A stretch of 31,242 nt of DNA from Willaertia magna. Lineage: Eukaryota; Heterolobosea; Eutetramitea; Acrasida; Naegleriidae. The DNA lies in assembly GCA_902984215.1 (NCBI GenBank), contig CADWAF010003701.1, forward strand, positions 1 to 31,242, written 5' to 3'. The notes below the pieces were generated by a model. It was not told the DNA's origin and searched no databases. It saw only the letters and a program-made list of their open reading frames with translations. Both the position numbers and the translations under genes were made by a program. Positions 1-9,349 of the stretch are shown here, in pieces (position 1 is the first letter of the stretch; every line of letters starts with the position of its first letter).

Positions 1-960
1 TTAATAATATAATTTATATAAATTTTAAAATTTTTATTTTTTTTTCTTTAAAAAAACTATAGAACACTAAGACTTTATCTTATTATTATAACTAAATAAA
101 TATCATTTTTATTAATAAATCAATATTTAATTTAATTATTACTTTTTAAAATAATAATAAAACTTTATTTTAGTAATTAAATTTTTATTTAATATTATGA
201 ATTTAAATAAAATTATTTTTATTAAAAATATTTTAAAAAAATAGATATAAATAAATATATAAAAAATTTATTATCTATTTTATAATTATATAAAAAAATA
301 TTATAAAAATATAAATTAAAATATTAAAATAACTATTAAAAATATACTTTAAAATCATTAAATTACAATATACAATATAATAAATTTATTAATAATAATA
401 ATATATTACTTAATAATTTATTAATATAACAAAATATATTATTATTTTAATTATAATTACAACTTATTTTTTATATTTTTAAATTATAATAAAAATTAAT
501 TTTTAATTATTTTATAAAATTATTTTATTTTTAAATAAATTAAAATAATAAATTTATTATATATAATATTTAGTTTTATTTATTGATTTTTTTAGTTTTT
601 TTAATAAAAATAAATAAAAGTTTTTTTATAAAATTTTATAAATCAATATAAATTATTTTATTAAAAGCATAATTAATGATTATATTTTTATATAAAAATA
701 AAACAAAATAGATCAAAAAAATTGTATATAATTTATATAAAATAAGATAAAAAAATAAGATAAAAAATTATAATAAAATTTATAAAAATTAAAAAAGAAA
801 GCATATGTAAAAGTTTTTAAAATATTTATATAAAATTTAAGTAAATTTATTTAAAATTAATTATTTTAAATTTAAATAAAAAATTTTAAAATACATTCAT
901 TATTTTATAAAGACATTTTGTCTTTTTTAATATAAATTTTATTTTCTATAAATAAATTAT
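1..960. other. Extremely A+T-rich gene-free left flank
   Basis: Nearly all bases are A or T, stops are dense in all frames and no gene is visible. Composition changes sharply near 960, where normal intergenic sequence begins shortly before the RCC1-like gene. The first 65 bases resemble 30809-30885 in the right flank, including a 19-nt identical word (47-65 and 30867-30885). A segment near 675-705 resembles segments near 29220 and 30912. It could be subtelomeric, centromere-like or decayed transposon sequence; the sequence does not decide. Confidence 0.8.
47..65 (+). repeat. Direct repeat shared with the right flank (copy 1)
   Basis: TTTAAAAAAACTATAGAAC here is identical to 30867-30885. Weaker similarity continues to the left, where both copies have AATATAATTTATA and a T-rich tract. 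The C/G-containing part (ACTATAGAAC) makes chance less likely than for pure A/T words. Confidence 0.65.
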
Positions 961-1054
961 TTAACCTTTTGAGTGCCGCCTTAAAGGTTGTAAATTTGTA
1001 GAGCAAAAAAATTGTAGGGTTTTGTTTTCTAAAAATTTTCTTAAATTTTAAAAA

Positions 1055-2581
1055 ATGTTTGGTGAAGAAAATGACTTGTCATCAAAAACGTGCAATTCGG
1101 AAACTATTTGTGAGTAAAAAAATTAATTATTAAATAAATTTTAAATTTTATTTTAAAAAGGGGTATGTGGCGCATCAACAGACGGTCAATTACCAATTAA
1201 CAAAAAAACGGATATAAAATATTTAACACCAATTCATGAAAGAGACATATTTCCGTTTGGTAATAAATTGAAATGGATTGGAGCTGGTGATCACTTTACA
1301 ATTTTTGTAACAAGATCAAATGTTGTTTATGGAGCTGGTCAAAATAAGTACTTTTCTATTTTAATTGTTTTTTATTTTAACATTTTTTTAAAGATACGGT
1401 CAAATTGGTTTGGATCATTGTAAATATTTACAAGGAATTACAAGAGTTCCCTTTTTCGACCACAAACACATTGTCAACATTTCATGTGGTGCTTTTTTCA
1501 GTTTTTTCCTTGAAGAAGTTGGAAATAAACAAAATCTGTTTGCTTGTGGTAATAATAGTAAAAACGTAAGTTTTGTAAAATACAAAAAGTAATTTTAAAA
1601 CATTATTTTACAAAGCCATTGGGATTAGGAAAAAGGGAGGAAAAGGGCATTTATCCTCCACAAACTGTTGATTTACAATTTTTAGAAGAAAATGATTCAA
1701 TTGATAAGATTGTTTGTGGATTTGAAAGTACTTTATTATTGACCAGTATGTTTTAGTTTTTATTTATAATATATTGAATATCAATACTTTAAAGGAAATG
1801 GAAAGATTTATGGATGTGGAAATAATGATAGTCATCAAATTGGGATTAGTTCAAGAAATGCTACAATGTTCGAGAGATCTAACTTAGATAAATTACTTGA
1901 CGGTGAAAAGGTTATAGATATGAGTTTAGGTACAAGTTATTCTTTATTATTAACTAATTTAGGTAACATTTATACCAATGGTGGTTCTAAATATGAATTA
2001 ACAAAAATTGGTTTAAATTTATCACCTTTTGAAAAGATTCATTGTGGAGCATCAACAGGTATGTTTATTATTTATTTTTTTATTTTTTAATATTTTACAA
2101 TTTTCTTAAAGGTTTTGTAAAGGTTGGAAAACAAAATGCTTTACACCCTAGAAGAATATTATATTTAGGTAGAATAAGCTTACATAATTCTATTTTAATT
2201 GAGGATAGATTACATTTAATTAATCAAATACCTGAAGATGAGGATATTATTATTACAGGAGGGGTGACTGCTTTCTTCTTTATTACAAAAGATTATAAAG
2301 TTTATTGTTGTGGTAATGATGGAAGAGGAGAGTTAGGAATTGAAAATCAAACAGTTGGACATACTAAAAATAATATTGTAAGACACCATAAGATGGAAGA
2401 TATTATCAGAAAAACGAGAAGCTTAAATGGAAATGCTATTCCAACAATAGTTGCAGGATATAGTCACACTATTTTATATTTTAGAACTGAAGAAACACGT
2501 GATTATTTAAGATTTTTCTCAAATTTAGAGAGACATGTTTTTAATACCACCTTTCTGTCAGATGTAACATTTAATTTTTAA
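1055..2581 (+). CDS. RCC1-repeat protein with truncated BTB domain (6 exons)
   Basis: Joining 1055-1109, 1161-1347, 1394-1565, 1616-1745, 1795-2058 and 2112-2581 gives a 425-aa protein. All splice phases agree and the introns are 46-53 nt. The start follows an A run. The product shows about six RCC1-type blades, recognisable by segments such as WVCGASTDGQLP, VVYGAGQNKYGQIGL, KIYGCGNNDSHQIGI and YCCGNDGRGELGI. RCC1 repeats form a seven-bladed propeller used for protein interaction, including guanine nucleotide exchange in RCC1 itself; the partner here cannot be told. The last residues, FLSDVTFNF, look like the first strand of a BTB/POZ domain, which often follows RCC1 repeats, but a TAA stops the frame there. 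The gene borders the A+T-rich flank. The RCC1 call is firm; the exact role is unknown. Confidence 0.85.
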
Positions 2582-2656
2582 ACTTCATTTACAAGTAGCG
2601 TAGAGTTTACATGCGAAAACTTGTTATTAAAACAAAAAGGAAACTCCTTTTTTTAA
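2582..2656 (+). pseudogene. Possible remnant of the missing BTB domain
   Basis: Directly after the TAA of the RCC1-like gene the same frame stays open for 24 more codons before another TAA. The translation includes VEFTCENLLLKQKGNSFF, which has the spacing of the BTB segment that normally follows the DVTF strand (a hydrophobic strand, a Cys/His, a leucine-rich helix, then paired Phe). A histidine-containing version (SLHAK) appears in another frame. This suggests decay by a stop plus frameshifts, or a sequencing error, or an unrecognised intron. The similarity is by eye and weak. Confidence 0.35.
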
Positions 2657-2809
2657 AGGAAACTACCTTAAACAAACAATAAGCAAAACAAACTCGTTGC
2701 CTCATACAGTAAGGATAACGATATAATTATAAAAGATTACATTATAAAATCCTATAAATTCTTGGTTGTAAACCCCTTTTCGAAAACAAAAACAAACAAA
2801 AAAAACTAA

Positions 2810-2949
2810 ATGATGGAAATGAAGGGAATCTAGAACAAGACAAGTATTGCTTTTTGAGGTAAGTAGGAAATTGTAGGATGGGAAGTGACAAGAAACATAG
2901 GTTTAATTGTTTTTAAAGTCTTGTGCTAGGTCCTCTCCATTTCCATCAT
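2810..2949. repeat. Imperfect long inverted repeat, 32-nt arms
   Basis: Arm 2810-2841 and the reverse complement of arm 2918-2949 share an identical 12-mer, ATGATGGAAATG, then a diverged 8-nt block, then CTAGxACAAGAC with one mismatch. The arms enclose a loop of 76 nt. As RNA this would fold into a stable stem; as DNA it could be a foldback or MITE-like remnant. No flanking target-site duplication was recognised. Confidence 0.6.
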
Positions 2950-3147
2950 TCCCTTGTTATAAAATAAAGTTTTGTGTTAAAAAAATGTTTGAAATTCATG
3001 CCCTTCCGATTTGTTGATCTTTTCCTTTGTTCTACTCTGTAATTCTTATCACTGTAGCCACAACATGACCAAGACAATTATTTGTTAATGCTAATTTATA
3101 AACTAGAAAATTCACAAATCCAATACTTGGAAAAAAACCCATTTCCC

Positions 3148-3160
3148 TCCCGCCAAAAAT
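3148..3160 (-). promoter_or_regulatory. E2F-like site upstream of the DZIP1-like gene
   Basis: On the minus strand the word reads ATTTTTGGCGGGA, a good match to the E2F/DP consensus TTTSSCGS. It lies about 50 nt before the start codon at 3208, in otherwise A+T-rich DNA. Similar words lie in the NEK/mtSSB divergent promoter. Function is inferred only from the motif. Confidence 0.4.
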
Positions 3161-3207
3161 AAATAAGAAAAAAAATAAAGAAACGTTACAAGTACTACGA
3201 AAAAAAA

Positions 3208-6200
3208 ATGTCCCTCAAAGAATTAATTTATGATAATTCCTCAACAATGCAAAGTAATCAAACTTTTGAGGAAGGTTTACAAACAACAGATCAAGAAATT
3301 TTAAATTTACAAGACCAAATATTAAAGAAGAAAAAGAAAAGGAAAAAAATAAAAAATCCATTAAATAATAAAACGGAAGAAGAGCCTTATGTTGAATATA
3401 GAAGGGCCTCTCAATTACCTCCAAGTAATTCCGAACCTAATCTTCTAAGTAACAATAATCCACCTCGTCAACAGATACCTTATGCAGCTACTTCTTATCC
3501 TTACTATAATCCTTCTTCCTATAATGTCCCTCCCCCTTCTAATCATATCCCTCATCAAGTTCCGTATTATAATCAAAATAATAATTACATACCCCCTAAT
3601 TCTTATCATCAACCACCTCCTGTTAATTATGGAAATCAATACAACAATAATATTGATGAGGACTATGATGTTTCTCCACCAAATACTAAATTTTATTTTA
3701 AGCCTAGAAGGGAAGTACTTAATTGGAGAGTTTTAATGCAAATAAATATTGAAAAAATTATGGATCAAGTTGACATTGATACTTTGGAAAGTATTACAAA
3801 AAATGTCACATTTTCAAGAATAGATTATAACGATTTAAGGTATTTTAATGAACATAATTTTGTTCAAGTGTTTAGGCTAGCTCAATTAATAATAGAATAT
3901 TTATTATATGTACAGAATTATTTATCCAGTAAGAAAAAGGAAATTGAAGTTAACGTTAAAAGCGTAATACAAGAACTAGAAGATACAAAAGCAAATCTAC
4001 TTAAAAAAACTGAGGAAAATAACTATTTGAAAAAGGAATTAAAACGAAAGAAGAAAACCATCTTTGCTTATGAGTGTGTGTTTGGAACTAACCCTGAGAA
4101 AGTAAGGATGATGATGATGAATAACCCCCAACAGCCTCAAGTAGTAGCTCCTAATCCCCCAAATAATAATTACAGGGAAGAAAGTGCCATTGACTTTAAA
4201 CATGAAATAAGAAAACTACAAGAAAATCTATTTTCTCAGATAGAAGAGACGATGGAAAAGAAACATGCAAAAATTGAAGAAGAAAACAAAAAGAAAATTA
4301 CACAATTCCAGAAAGAAATCGAAAAATTAACAGAAAATTATAAATCACAGCAAGATAAAATATATTCGTCAATACAAAAATCTTTGTCAAATAAGTTAAA
4401 TGAAGATAAAAATAATGAACAATTTCAACCAAAAGAGGAATTTTACAATTTATCAAAACAATTTCAACAAATGATACAACAAAACAATCAATCATTGATT
4501 AGAGCATTTGAAACTAAGATTAATGATTTATCCAAAAGTGTTCAACAAAAACAAGAAGAAAATAATGAAATAATTAATGTTAAAAAGCAACTAGAAGAAG
4601 CCTTGAAAATAGCTGTAGATAAGAAGGTAAACAGTGCGAATTCTACCCCAATCAACAAGGAAGATTCTGTTGTTAAGGTTGCCTCTAGAAAGAATCGTAA
4701 AGAAACACCACCTCCAGAAATCAAAGTGATCAATGAACCTGTTAAAGTCAAACCAAAACAGCCTCCTACCCCTGTTACTCCTGTTACCCCTGTTACCCCA
4801 GTAATTGTAGAAGAGACTGTTGTGAAAAAAGTGGAACCTAAGAAAAAAGAAGTAATAAGTGATATTATTGTAGAAAATGTAAAAGTAGAAAAACCTATTG
4901 TTAAAGAATCAAACTCTCTACAACTGGTAGAAAAGGAAGAAAAAAAAGAAATAGAGATAGTTGTAGAAAAGGAGAAACCTAAGGTACTGGAAGAACCAAA
5001 AGAGAAAGAAATTTCTCAGATATTCACCAATCCACAGATTCTTAATGAGTCAACAACCAGTACCAGTTATATAACTGAGGAATATGAAGAAGAAGAAACC
5101 CATTCTAATGACACCTCTGCTACCTTAGACAAATCTATGGTAGTAGAGGAAGAGTTAGATTCCTCCCTTTACAATACGAATGAGCAGCAAATAGTCAACG
5201 AGCCTGAACCTAGTGGACTTGCAGGTAAAATTTATAATGAAATTGATGTTAAAGAAGTGTTGACTGAATATGACCCAAACAAATTCTACCCACTTGACGA
5301 AGAAAAGGACTGGATTTCTTCAAGGTTCAATCACAAGCTAGAATATCTAGATTTACAACGTGAAGAAACTGCCGAGTTGTATGAAAGACAACTAGCCAAT
5401 AGAGGACTTAAAGTGAACCAAACAAGACTAAAAGAGAGTGAATTTGCAAAACAAATTAAAAACTTGTCAAATGAAAGATCATCCAACTATAAGAATGATT
5501 CTGAACATTATGAAATGTTGGAAGACCTAAGGGACAAAGTAAATAAAATCGCTCAAGAAATAAGGGAAAGTGAGGTCGATAATACAAGTGACAGTGACTC
5601 CTCCAGTTCTTCAAGCTCTTCCTCCAGCTCCAGTAACAGCAGTAAGAAGAAAAAACCTTCATCAAAAGGTGCAAGTATCTTATTGAATGCATTGTCTAAG
5701 ATAGAGACACACAAAAAAGAAAAGAAAGAAGCCAAGCCAACCAACAACAATTCCCCAATAATACCACACTCCAACAATGACCCTGTACAAGTACCAACAA
5801 ACAATCATTCCATAACAAATAATACTATAGCCCAACCAAAGGTGGTTGCACCTATTGAGGTGGCTAAGCAACCATTGACCACAAATACCAAGGTAGAGGA
5901 AAAAAAAATAATCGAAAAGTTGCCCGTACTTAAAACTGAAAATAATGGCAATCCTCAAATCAATGTGACTCAACCAACGCCAAAGGCAAATAAGGAGAAT
6001 AATGAACAAAAGGACAATAACAAGGCTGCTTCTAATATTGAGCCTTCCAAACCAAAGGATTCATACCAAAATATAGTGGAAACAACAAAACAACAAAAAC
6101 TCGTTTCAAAACAATTAATGGAAGAGGCCATTCAAAAGAAGAAAGAAAAAGAAATGTTTAAGACTCTTACTAGCACAGGAGGAGTTTCGTCACAAGCCTC

Positions 6201-7005
6201 TACTATTAACAAAACACAAATGATTGAGGTTGATTATGAAGATGTTGAGGCTGATACTACAGACCAAGGCTCTACTATTTATGAAGTAGTACAAGTTGAA
6301 AACGAAGATGAAGAAGAAAATGAAGATGAATCTATAGAATATGTGACGGAGAGTGAAGACGAAGAGGACGAGGAAACAAAAATTCCCGCTGTCTTAGAAA
6401 AACCTTCCAAACCATCAGTAGTAATGACCGCAACTCCAGTTGAAAACCAGAAAGATGCAAAGAAAAATATAGATAGTGAATCAGAAGATGAGGAAATAGA
6501 AAGAGGAAAAGATACAATCCAACCATTCTCTTCCCTTAGTGATTCCTTTGAGTTGCCTGAAAAGAAAGAACCAATTCAGAAATCTAAACTACCTGCCACA
6601 AAATCAACGTTTGTTATTAAGAAAACCAATAATCCTATGTCCAACAACACTCAGAATAAGAAAATTATAACCTTAGATAGCGATGAGGATGAAGATGTAA
6701 ATTCCTTAGGAAGTTCTTTACAAAACAATTCCTCATTGACAAACTCAGCTCTGGGAAGTAAACTGAAAAATCTTAATTCCATGTGGGATGAAATTAACAA
6801 CAAGAAGAAACAAAAAGATATTAGTGTTGTGTCTAGTATAACGTCATCGGATTTGCCTGGAACTGACGAGTTTGATTTGTCGTCAGAGAATACCACACTC
6901 CCCAAGAAATTTAGTAGCAAAGTTAGTGATGTCAAGTCTAGTTCAGAAATAACCAACTTATTCAAAGAGTTAAAGGATGAAGACTTAGATATGGAAGAGT
7001 TGTAA
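3208..7005 (+). CDS. DZIP1-like basal-body/ciliary coiled-coil protein
   Basis: This is a single 1265-aa ORF starting after an A run. Residues about 158-290 match the DZIP1 N-terminal domain: a basic lead-in FKPRREVLNWR, then ENITNVTF-like SITKNVTFSRID, then the hallmark VFRLAQLIIEYLLYVQNYL, then a coiled coil. DZIP1 and DZIP1L act at basal bodies and the ciliary transition zone and, in animals, in Hedgehog signalling. The C2H2 zinc finger that follows this domain in animal DZIP1 is not seen: after KKKTIFAYECVFG no Cys2-His2 spacing is found. The rest is low-complexity: an Asn/Pro/Tyr-rich N-terminus, further coiled coil (about 335-480), PVTPVTPVTPV near residue 520, a Ser tract near 795-810, and acidic Glu/Asp tracts toward the C-terminus. 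Family assignment of the N-terminal domain is good; the remainder is unassigned. Confidence 0.75.
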   Translation: MSLKELIYDNSSTMQSNQTFEEGLQTTDQEILNLQDQILKKKKKRKKIKNPLNNKTEEEPYVEYRRASQLPPSNSEPNLLSNNNPPRQQIPYAATSYPYYNPSSYNVPPPSNHIPHQVPYYNQNNNYIPPNSYHQPPPVNYGNQYNNNIDEDYDVSPPNTKFYFKPRREVLNWRVLMQINIEKIMDQVDIDTLESITKNVTFSRIDYNDLRYFNEHNFVQVFRLAQLIIEYLLYVQNYLSSKKKEIEVNVKSVIQELEDTKANLLKKTEENNYLKKELKRKKKTIFAYECVFGTNPEKVRMMMMNNPQQPQVVAPNPPNNNYREESAIDFKHEIRKLQENLFSQIEETMEKKHAKIEEENKKKITQFQKEIEKLTENYKSQQDKIYSSIQKSLSNKLNEDKNNEQFQPKEEFYNLSKQFQQMIQQNNQSLIRAFETKINDLSKSVQQKQEENNEIINVKKQLEEALKIAVDKKVNSANSTPINKEDSVVKVASRKNRKETPPPEIKVINEPVKVKPKQPPTPVTPVTPVTPVIVEETVVKKVEPKKKEVISDIIVENVKVEKPIVKESNSLQLVEKEEKKEIEIVVEKEKPKVLEEPKEKEISQIFTNPQILNESTTSTSYITEEYEEEETHSNDTSATLDKSMVVEEELDSSLYNTNEQQIVNEPEPSGLAGKIYNEIDVKEVLTEYDPNKFYPLDEEKDWISSRFNHKLEYLDLQREETAELYERQLANRGLKVNQTRLKESEFAKQIKNLSNERSSNYKNDSEHYEMLEDLRDKVNKIAQEIRESEVDNTSDSDSSSSSSSSSSSSNSSKKKKPSSKGASILLNALSKIETHKKEKKEAKPTNNNSPIIPHSNNDPVQVPTNNHSITNNTIAQPKVVAPIEVAKQPLTTNTKVEEKKIIEKLPVLKTENNGNPQINVTQPTPKANKENNEQKDNNKAASNIEPSKPKDSYQNIVETTKQQKLVSKQLMEEAIQKKKEKEMFKTLTSTGGVSSQASTINKTQMIEVDYEDVEADTTDQGSTIYEVVQVENEDEEENEDESIEYVTESEDEEDEETKIPAVLEKPSKPSVVMTATPVENQKDAKKNIDSESEDEEIERGKDTIQPFSSLSDSFELPEKKEPIQKSKLPATKSTFVIKKTNNPMSNNTQNKKIITLDSDEDEDVNSLGSSLQNNSSLTNSALGSKLKNLNSMWDEINNKKKQKDISVVSSITSSDLPGTDEFDLSSENTTLPKKFSSKVSDVKSSSEITNLFKELKDEDLDMEEL

Positions 7006-7307
7006 GATAAGAAGATAATAAAAAATAACTTATTAAAATAAAAATAATATATTTATAAAAAAATTATATTTTTGTAATATTTATTATTACCATTGTTTGC
7101 TCATCATGTCCGAGCGACTAGATGACTTTCACTATGATGTTATTTGAAAAAACACTAGCTACTCATGTTGAACCGAAAACACTTCGATTACAGCAAGCAC
7201 TTTGAAGCCTAGAGCGAAGTTGTACTTAGAGTGGAAGATCCAGCTATGGTGGATTATTAATGAAGTAGGAAAAAATTATCAAGCTTTTGATAATTTAACG
7301 GACTAAT
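7006..7307. other. Intergenic stretch, no gene recognised
   Basis: The first 80 nt are A+T-rich 3' sequence of the DZIP1-like gene. About 7100-7260 is clearly richer in G+C than normal spacer here, but every frame on both strands is broken by stops and no RNA fold was recognised. It may be a gene relic or an unrecognised ncRNA. Confidence 0.5.
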
Positions 7308-7499
7308 TTAAAGTTTAATGTTTTTCTTCTTTAATTCCATTAAATTTTTTCTATTAATCAAAGCTAAATCCAACATTCTATTCATTTCTTCTTGAGCCTT
7401 CATGGAATGACAAACTGGTCTTCCGTTTGCACATACTCTGGTTGCATTGGTAATAGCACCAACTTTAAAAGTTTCTTTTGCAACGGCAATAGTAATCAT
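7308..7499 (-). CDS. Small hypothetical protein (63 aa)
   Basis: This 63-aa ORF starts MITIAVAKETFKVGAI, has two cysteines (RVCANGRPVCHSMK), and ends in a Lys-rich helix-prone tail (NRKNLMELKKK). Codon use resembles the neighbouring genes (AAA, AGA, TTA), and the ORF is not in the shadow of another gene. There is no A run before the ATG, unlike most starts here. The family is not recognised. It could be a real small gene, a terminal exon of something missed, or chance. Confidence 0.5.
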   Translation of the reverse strand: MITIAVAKETFKVGAITNATRVCANGRPVCHSMKAQEEMNRMLDLALINRKNLMELKKKNIKL

Positions 7500-7968
7500 G
7501 ATGATTATTTAGTTTGTTTTTAGGCTTGGGAAGTTTTAATGTTTGGAAAACTTTTTTCGTAGATATTAGTGCAGCATTTATTATTCGCTTTTATATTTTT
7601 TTCGGTTACAAAAAATTTAAAAATAAACGCGAAGCAAAAAAACTCGCCCTTTTAGAAAATTAAAAAATTGTAAAAAATTAATTGCTGGTTGAGTAGGCTT
7701 TAGCGTTTTACCGTAATGTCAAATCAGTGCCAGCTCATCAATAGAAAATAGAATAGTCTCACAACTACAATAAGTGTGCTCAACATATTATTAAAGAAAA
7801 AACTTAAAACAGCCTCCGTAAGCAACTTTTTCTATACAACAACAAGAACCAAATCACATCAGCCTATCCAACAAACAAAAATTAAGCCTAAAACTTAATT
7901 GAAATCTGGCATTTCTTTTTTAAATTGCTTATTTTTAACAATTATAAAAAAATAAAATTTGAAAAAAA
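7500..7968. other. Divergent intergenic region before CCDC47
   Basis: This is 469 nt between the small minus-strand ORF and the plus-strand CCDC47 gene. It presumably holds the CCDC47 promoter. No clear motif, RNA gene or repeat was seen; the last 50 nt are A+T-rich and run into an A run before the ATG. Confidence 0.6.
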
Positions 7969-9291
7969 ATGAAGAAAATTTTAGTGTTATCTATTCTTGT
8001 TTTAATATTCACATGTTTTTTATTTTTAACAACAAATAGTAATGCACAAGAAGAGGAAGATTTTTGGAATCAAGTAAATGTTAAAAAACAAACAGAAAAT
8101 AATAGTCCTTTATCAAATAATGATGAAATTTCAACAGATGACGAACAAGAACAACAACAACAAGATATTTCTTCCATTCAACAAAAACAAAATATTAAAA
8201 CAAAACAACAAACAATAGAAGATGAAGAATTTGATATTCGTGAAGATGATTTTACTTCCATTAAGCTTTCCCAACAAGAACAAACAAACAATCAACAACA
8301 AGAAGAAGAAAGAGAACAAAATAACTCGGAACAACAAAAGAAAAAAGAAGAAGACCAACAAGAAATAAAATTCTTTGGTTGGCCAAATCAAGAACATTTT
8401 TATTATGAAATTGGTTTAGGCATTTTTATTTTACTTTGCGCCATTAATTATTTTATTTTTAGAAATTTACAAGAGCGGGAATTTAAAAAATTAGTTGAAG
8501 AATTAAAGATTGAACAAGTTTTAAATAAACATTTTACTAAAATTAATTTTTTAAGGGATGGAGCAGATCAATATCTTATTTATGCAACTGGTAATGAGGT
8601 AATGAATCATTTTACTTTAAAGATTAAATTACCTAATAGACAAGATTTATTATTTGGTTTAATTTTAAAACCTATTTTAAGTACTTTATTACCTACATTT
8701 AGTTCTTCACAGAAACCTGAATTAACTTTAGAAATTACAATGCCTAGACGTTTTCCTTTAATATTTGGATTTTGTGATTCTAAAAATTTTAGATCTTTCT
8801 TAAGAGAACATGAAACTTTACAATTATTTACAAAACATACAAATATGCAAATTGATGATAAAGATTTTTCAGTTTTTACAGAAAATCAAGGTTTTATTGG
8901 TAAAGTATTTTCACAATCATTTGTCACAGTCGTTGGAAATAATTTTATTATAAGTGATTACTTAAGACCTAGAAATGCAGGTACACGTTTACTTAATGCA
9001 TTTTGTTTAAGAACCACTTTAGATTATAATAAGATAATAAAGAAGAATGTTATCTTTGAAGATATGAATAGTGGTAATAATCAAAAACAATTAAAATCAC
9101 AATATGTTAATTGGTTAGATGAATTATTATCTTTTGTTACTGTAGATTTACAATTACAACAAAAAGATATTGAAAAGATTCTACAAAATAGACAAACTAT
9201 TACTGATAATACTGAAAGAGAAAAGGCAAAGAAGAAACAAAAGGAAGAAGGTAAAGAAAATAGATTAAAGAAGAAGAATAAAACGAAATAA
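7969..9291 (+). CDS. CCDC47: CCDC47-like ER membrane protein (PAT complex subunit)
   Basis: This is a single 440-aa ORF. In order it shows a signal peptide (residues 1 to about 26, ending NSNA), an acidic Gln/Glu-rich lumenal segment, one membrane span near residues 145-165 (IGLGIFILLCAINYFIF), a conserved cytosolic domain and a basic coiled tail (KAKKKQKEEGKENRLKKKNKTK). The domain has family hallmarks such as FTKINFLRDGADQYLIYATG, MPRRFPLIFGF and VVGNNFIISDYLRPR. In animals CCDC47 pairs with Asterix in the PAT complex and helps multi-spanning proteins insert at the ER translocon. The architecture and length agree with the family. No introns. The gene is convergent with the next one, with 58 nt between stops. 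Confidence 0.88.
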   Translation: MKKILVLSILVLIFTCFLFLTTNSNAQEEEDFWNQVNVKKQTENNSPLSNNDEISTDDEQEQQQQDISSIQQKQNIKTKQQTIEDEEFDIREDDFTSIKLSQQEQTNNQQQEEEREQNNSEQQKKKEEDQQEIKFFGWPNQEHFYYEIGLGIFILLCAINYFIFRNLQEREFKKLVEELKIEQVLNKHFTKINFLRDGADQYLIYATGNEVMNHFTLKIKLPNRQDLLFGLILKPILSTLLPTFSSSQKPELTLEITMPRRFPLIFGFCDSKNFRSFLREHETLQLFTKHTNMQIDDKDFSVFTENQGFIGKVFSQSFVTVVGNNFIISDYLRPRNAGTRLLNAFCLRTTLDYNKIIKKNVIFEDMNSGNNQKQLKSQYVNWLDELLSFVTVDLQLQQKDIEKILQNRQTITDNTEREKAKKKQKEEGKENRLKKKNKTK

Positions 9292-9349
9292 TAACTTTAT
9301 TAATGCATGGATTACTTGTTAGATAGTACAATTAATTGTAATAATAAAT

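Larger units (their letters stand above)
2657..3207. other. Intergenic region upstream of the DZIP1-like gene
   Basis: This is about 550 nt with no convincing ORF and a more balanced base composition than the flank. It holds a 32-nt imperfect inverted repeat (2810-2841 with 2918-2949) and, close to the next start, an E2F-like word at 3148-3160. Both are listed separately. Confidence 0.7.

Noticed and set aside
1..65. Telomere at the window start
   Set aside because: No short G-rich or C-rich tandem telomere repeat is present at either end.
1..960. Mitochondrial DNA insertion as explanation of the A+T-rich flank
   Set aside because: No mitochondrial gene, rRNA or tRNA piece could be recognised; only repeats and A/T runs are seen.
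5680..6009. Minus-strand 109-aa ORF opposite the DZIP1-like gene
   Set aside because: Its residue use (Trp, Leu, Phe, Tyr rich) is what the complement of Asn/Lys/Pro codons produces. It is a shadow of the plus-strand gene, as are the other minus ORFs in 3208-7005.
8131..8397. Hydrophobic 88-aa minus-strand ORF that looks like a membrane protein
   Set aside because: It is the complement of the Gln/Glu/Lys-rich lumenal segment of CCDC47, which yields Phe/Leu runs.
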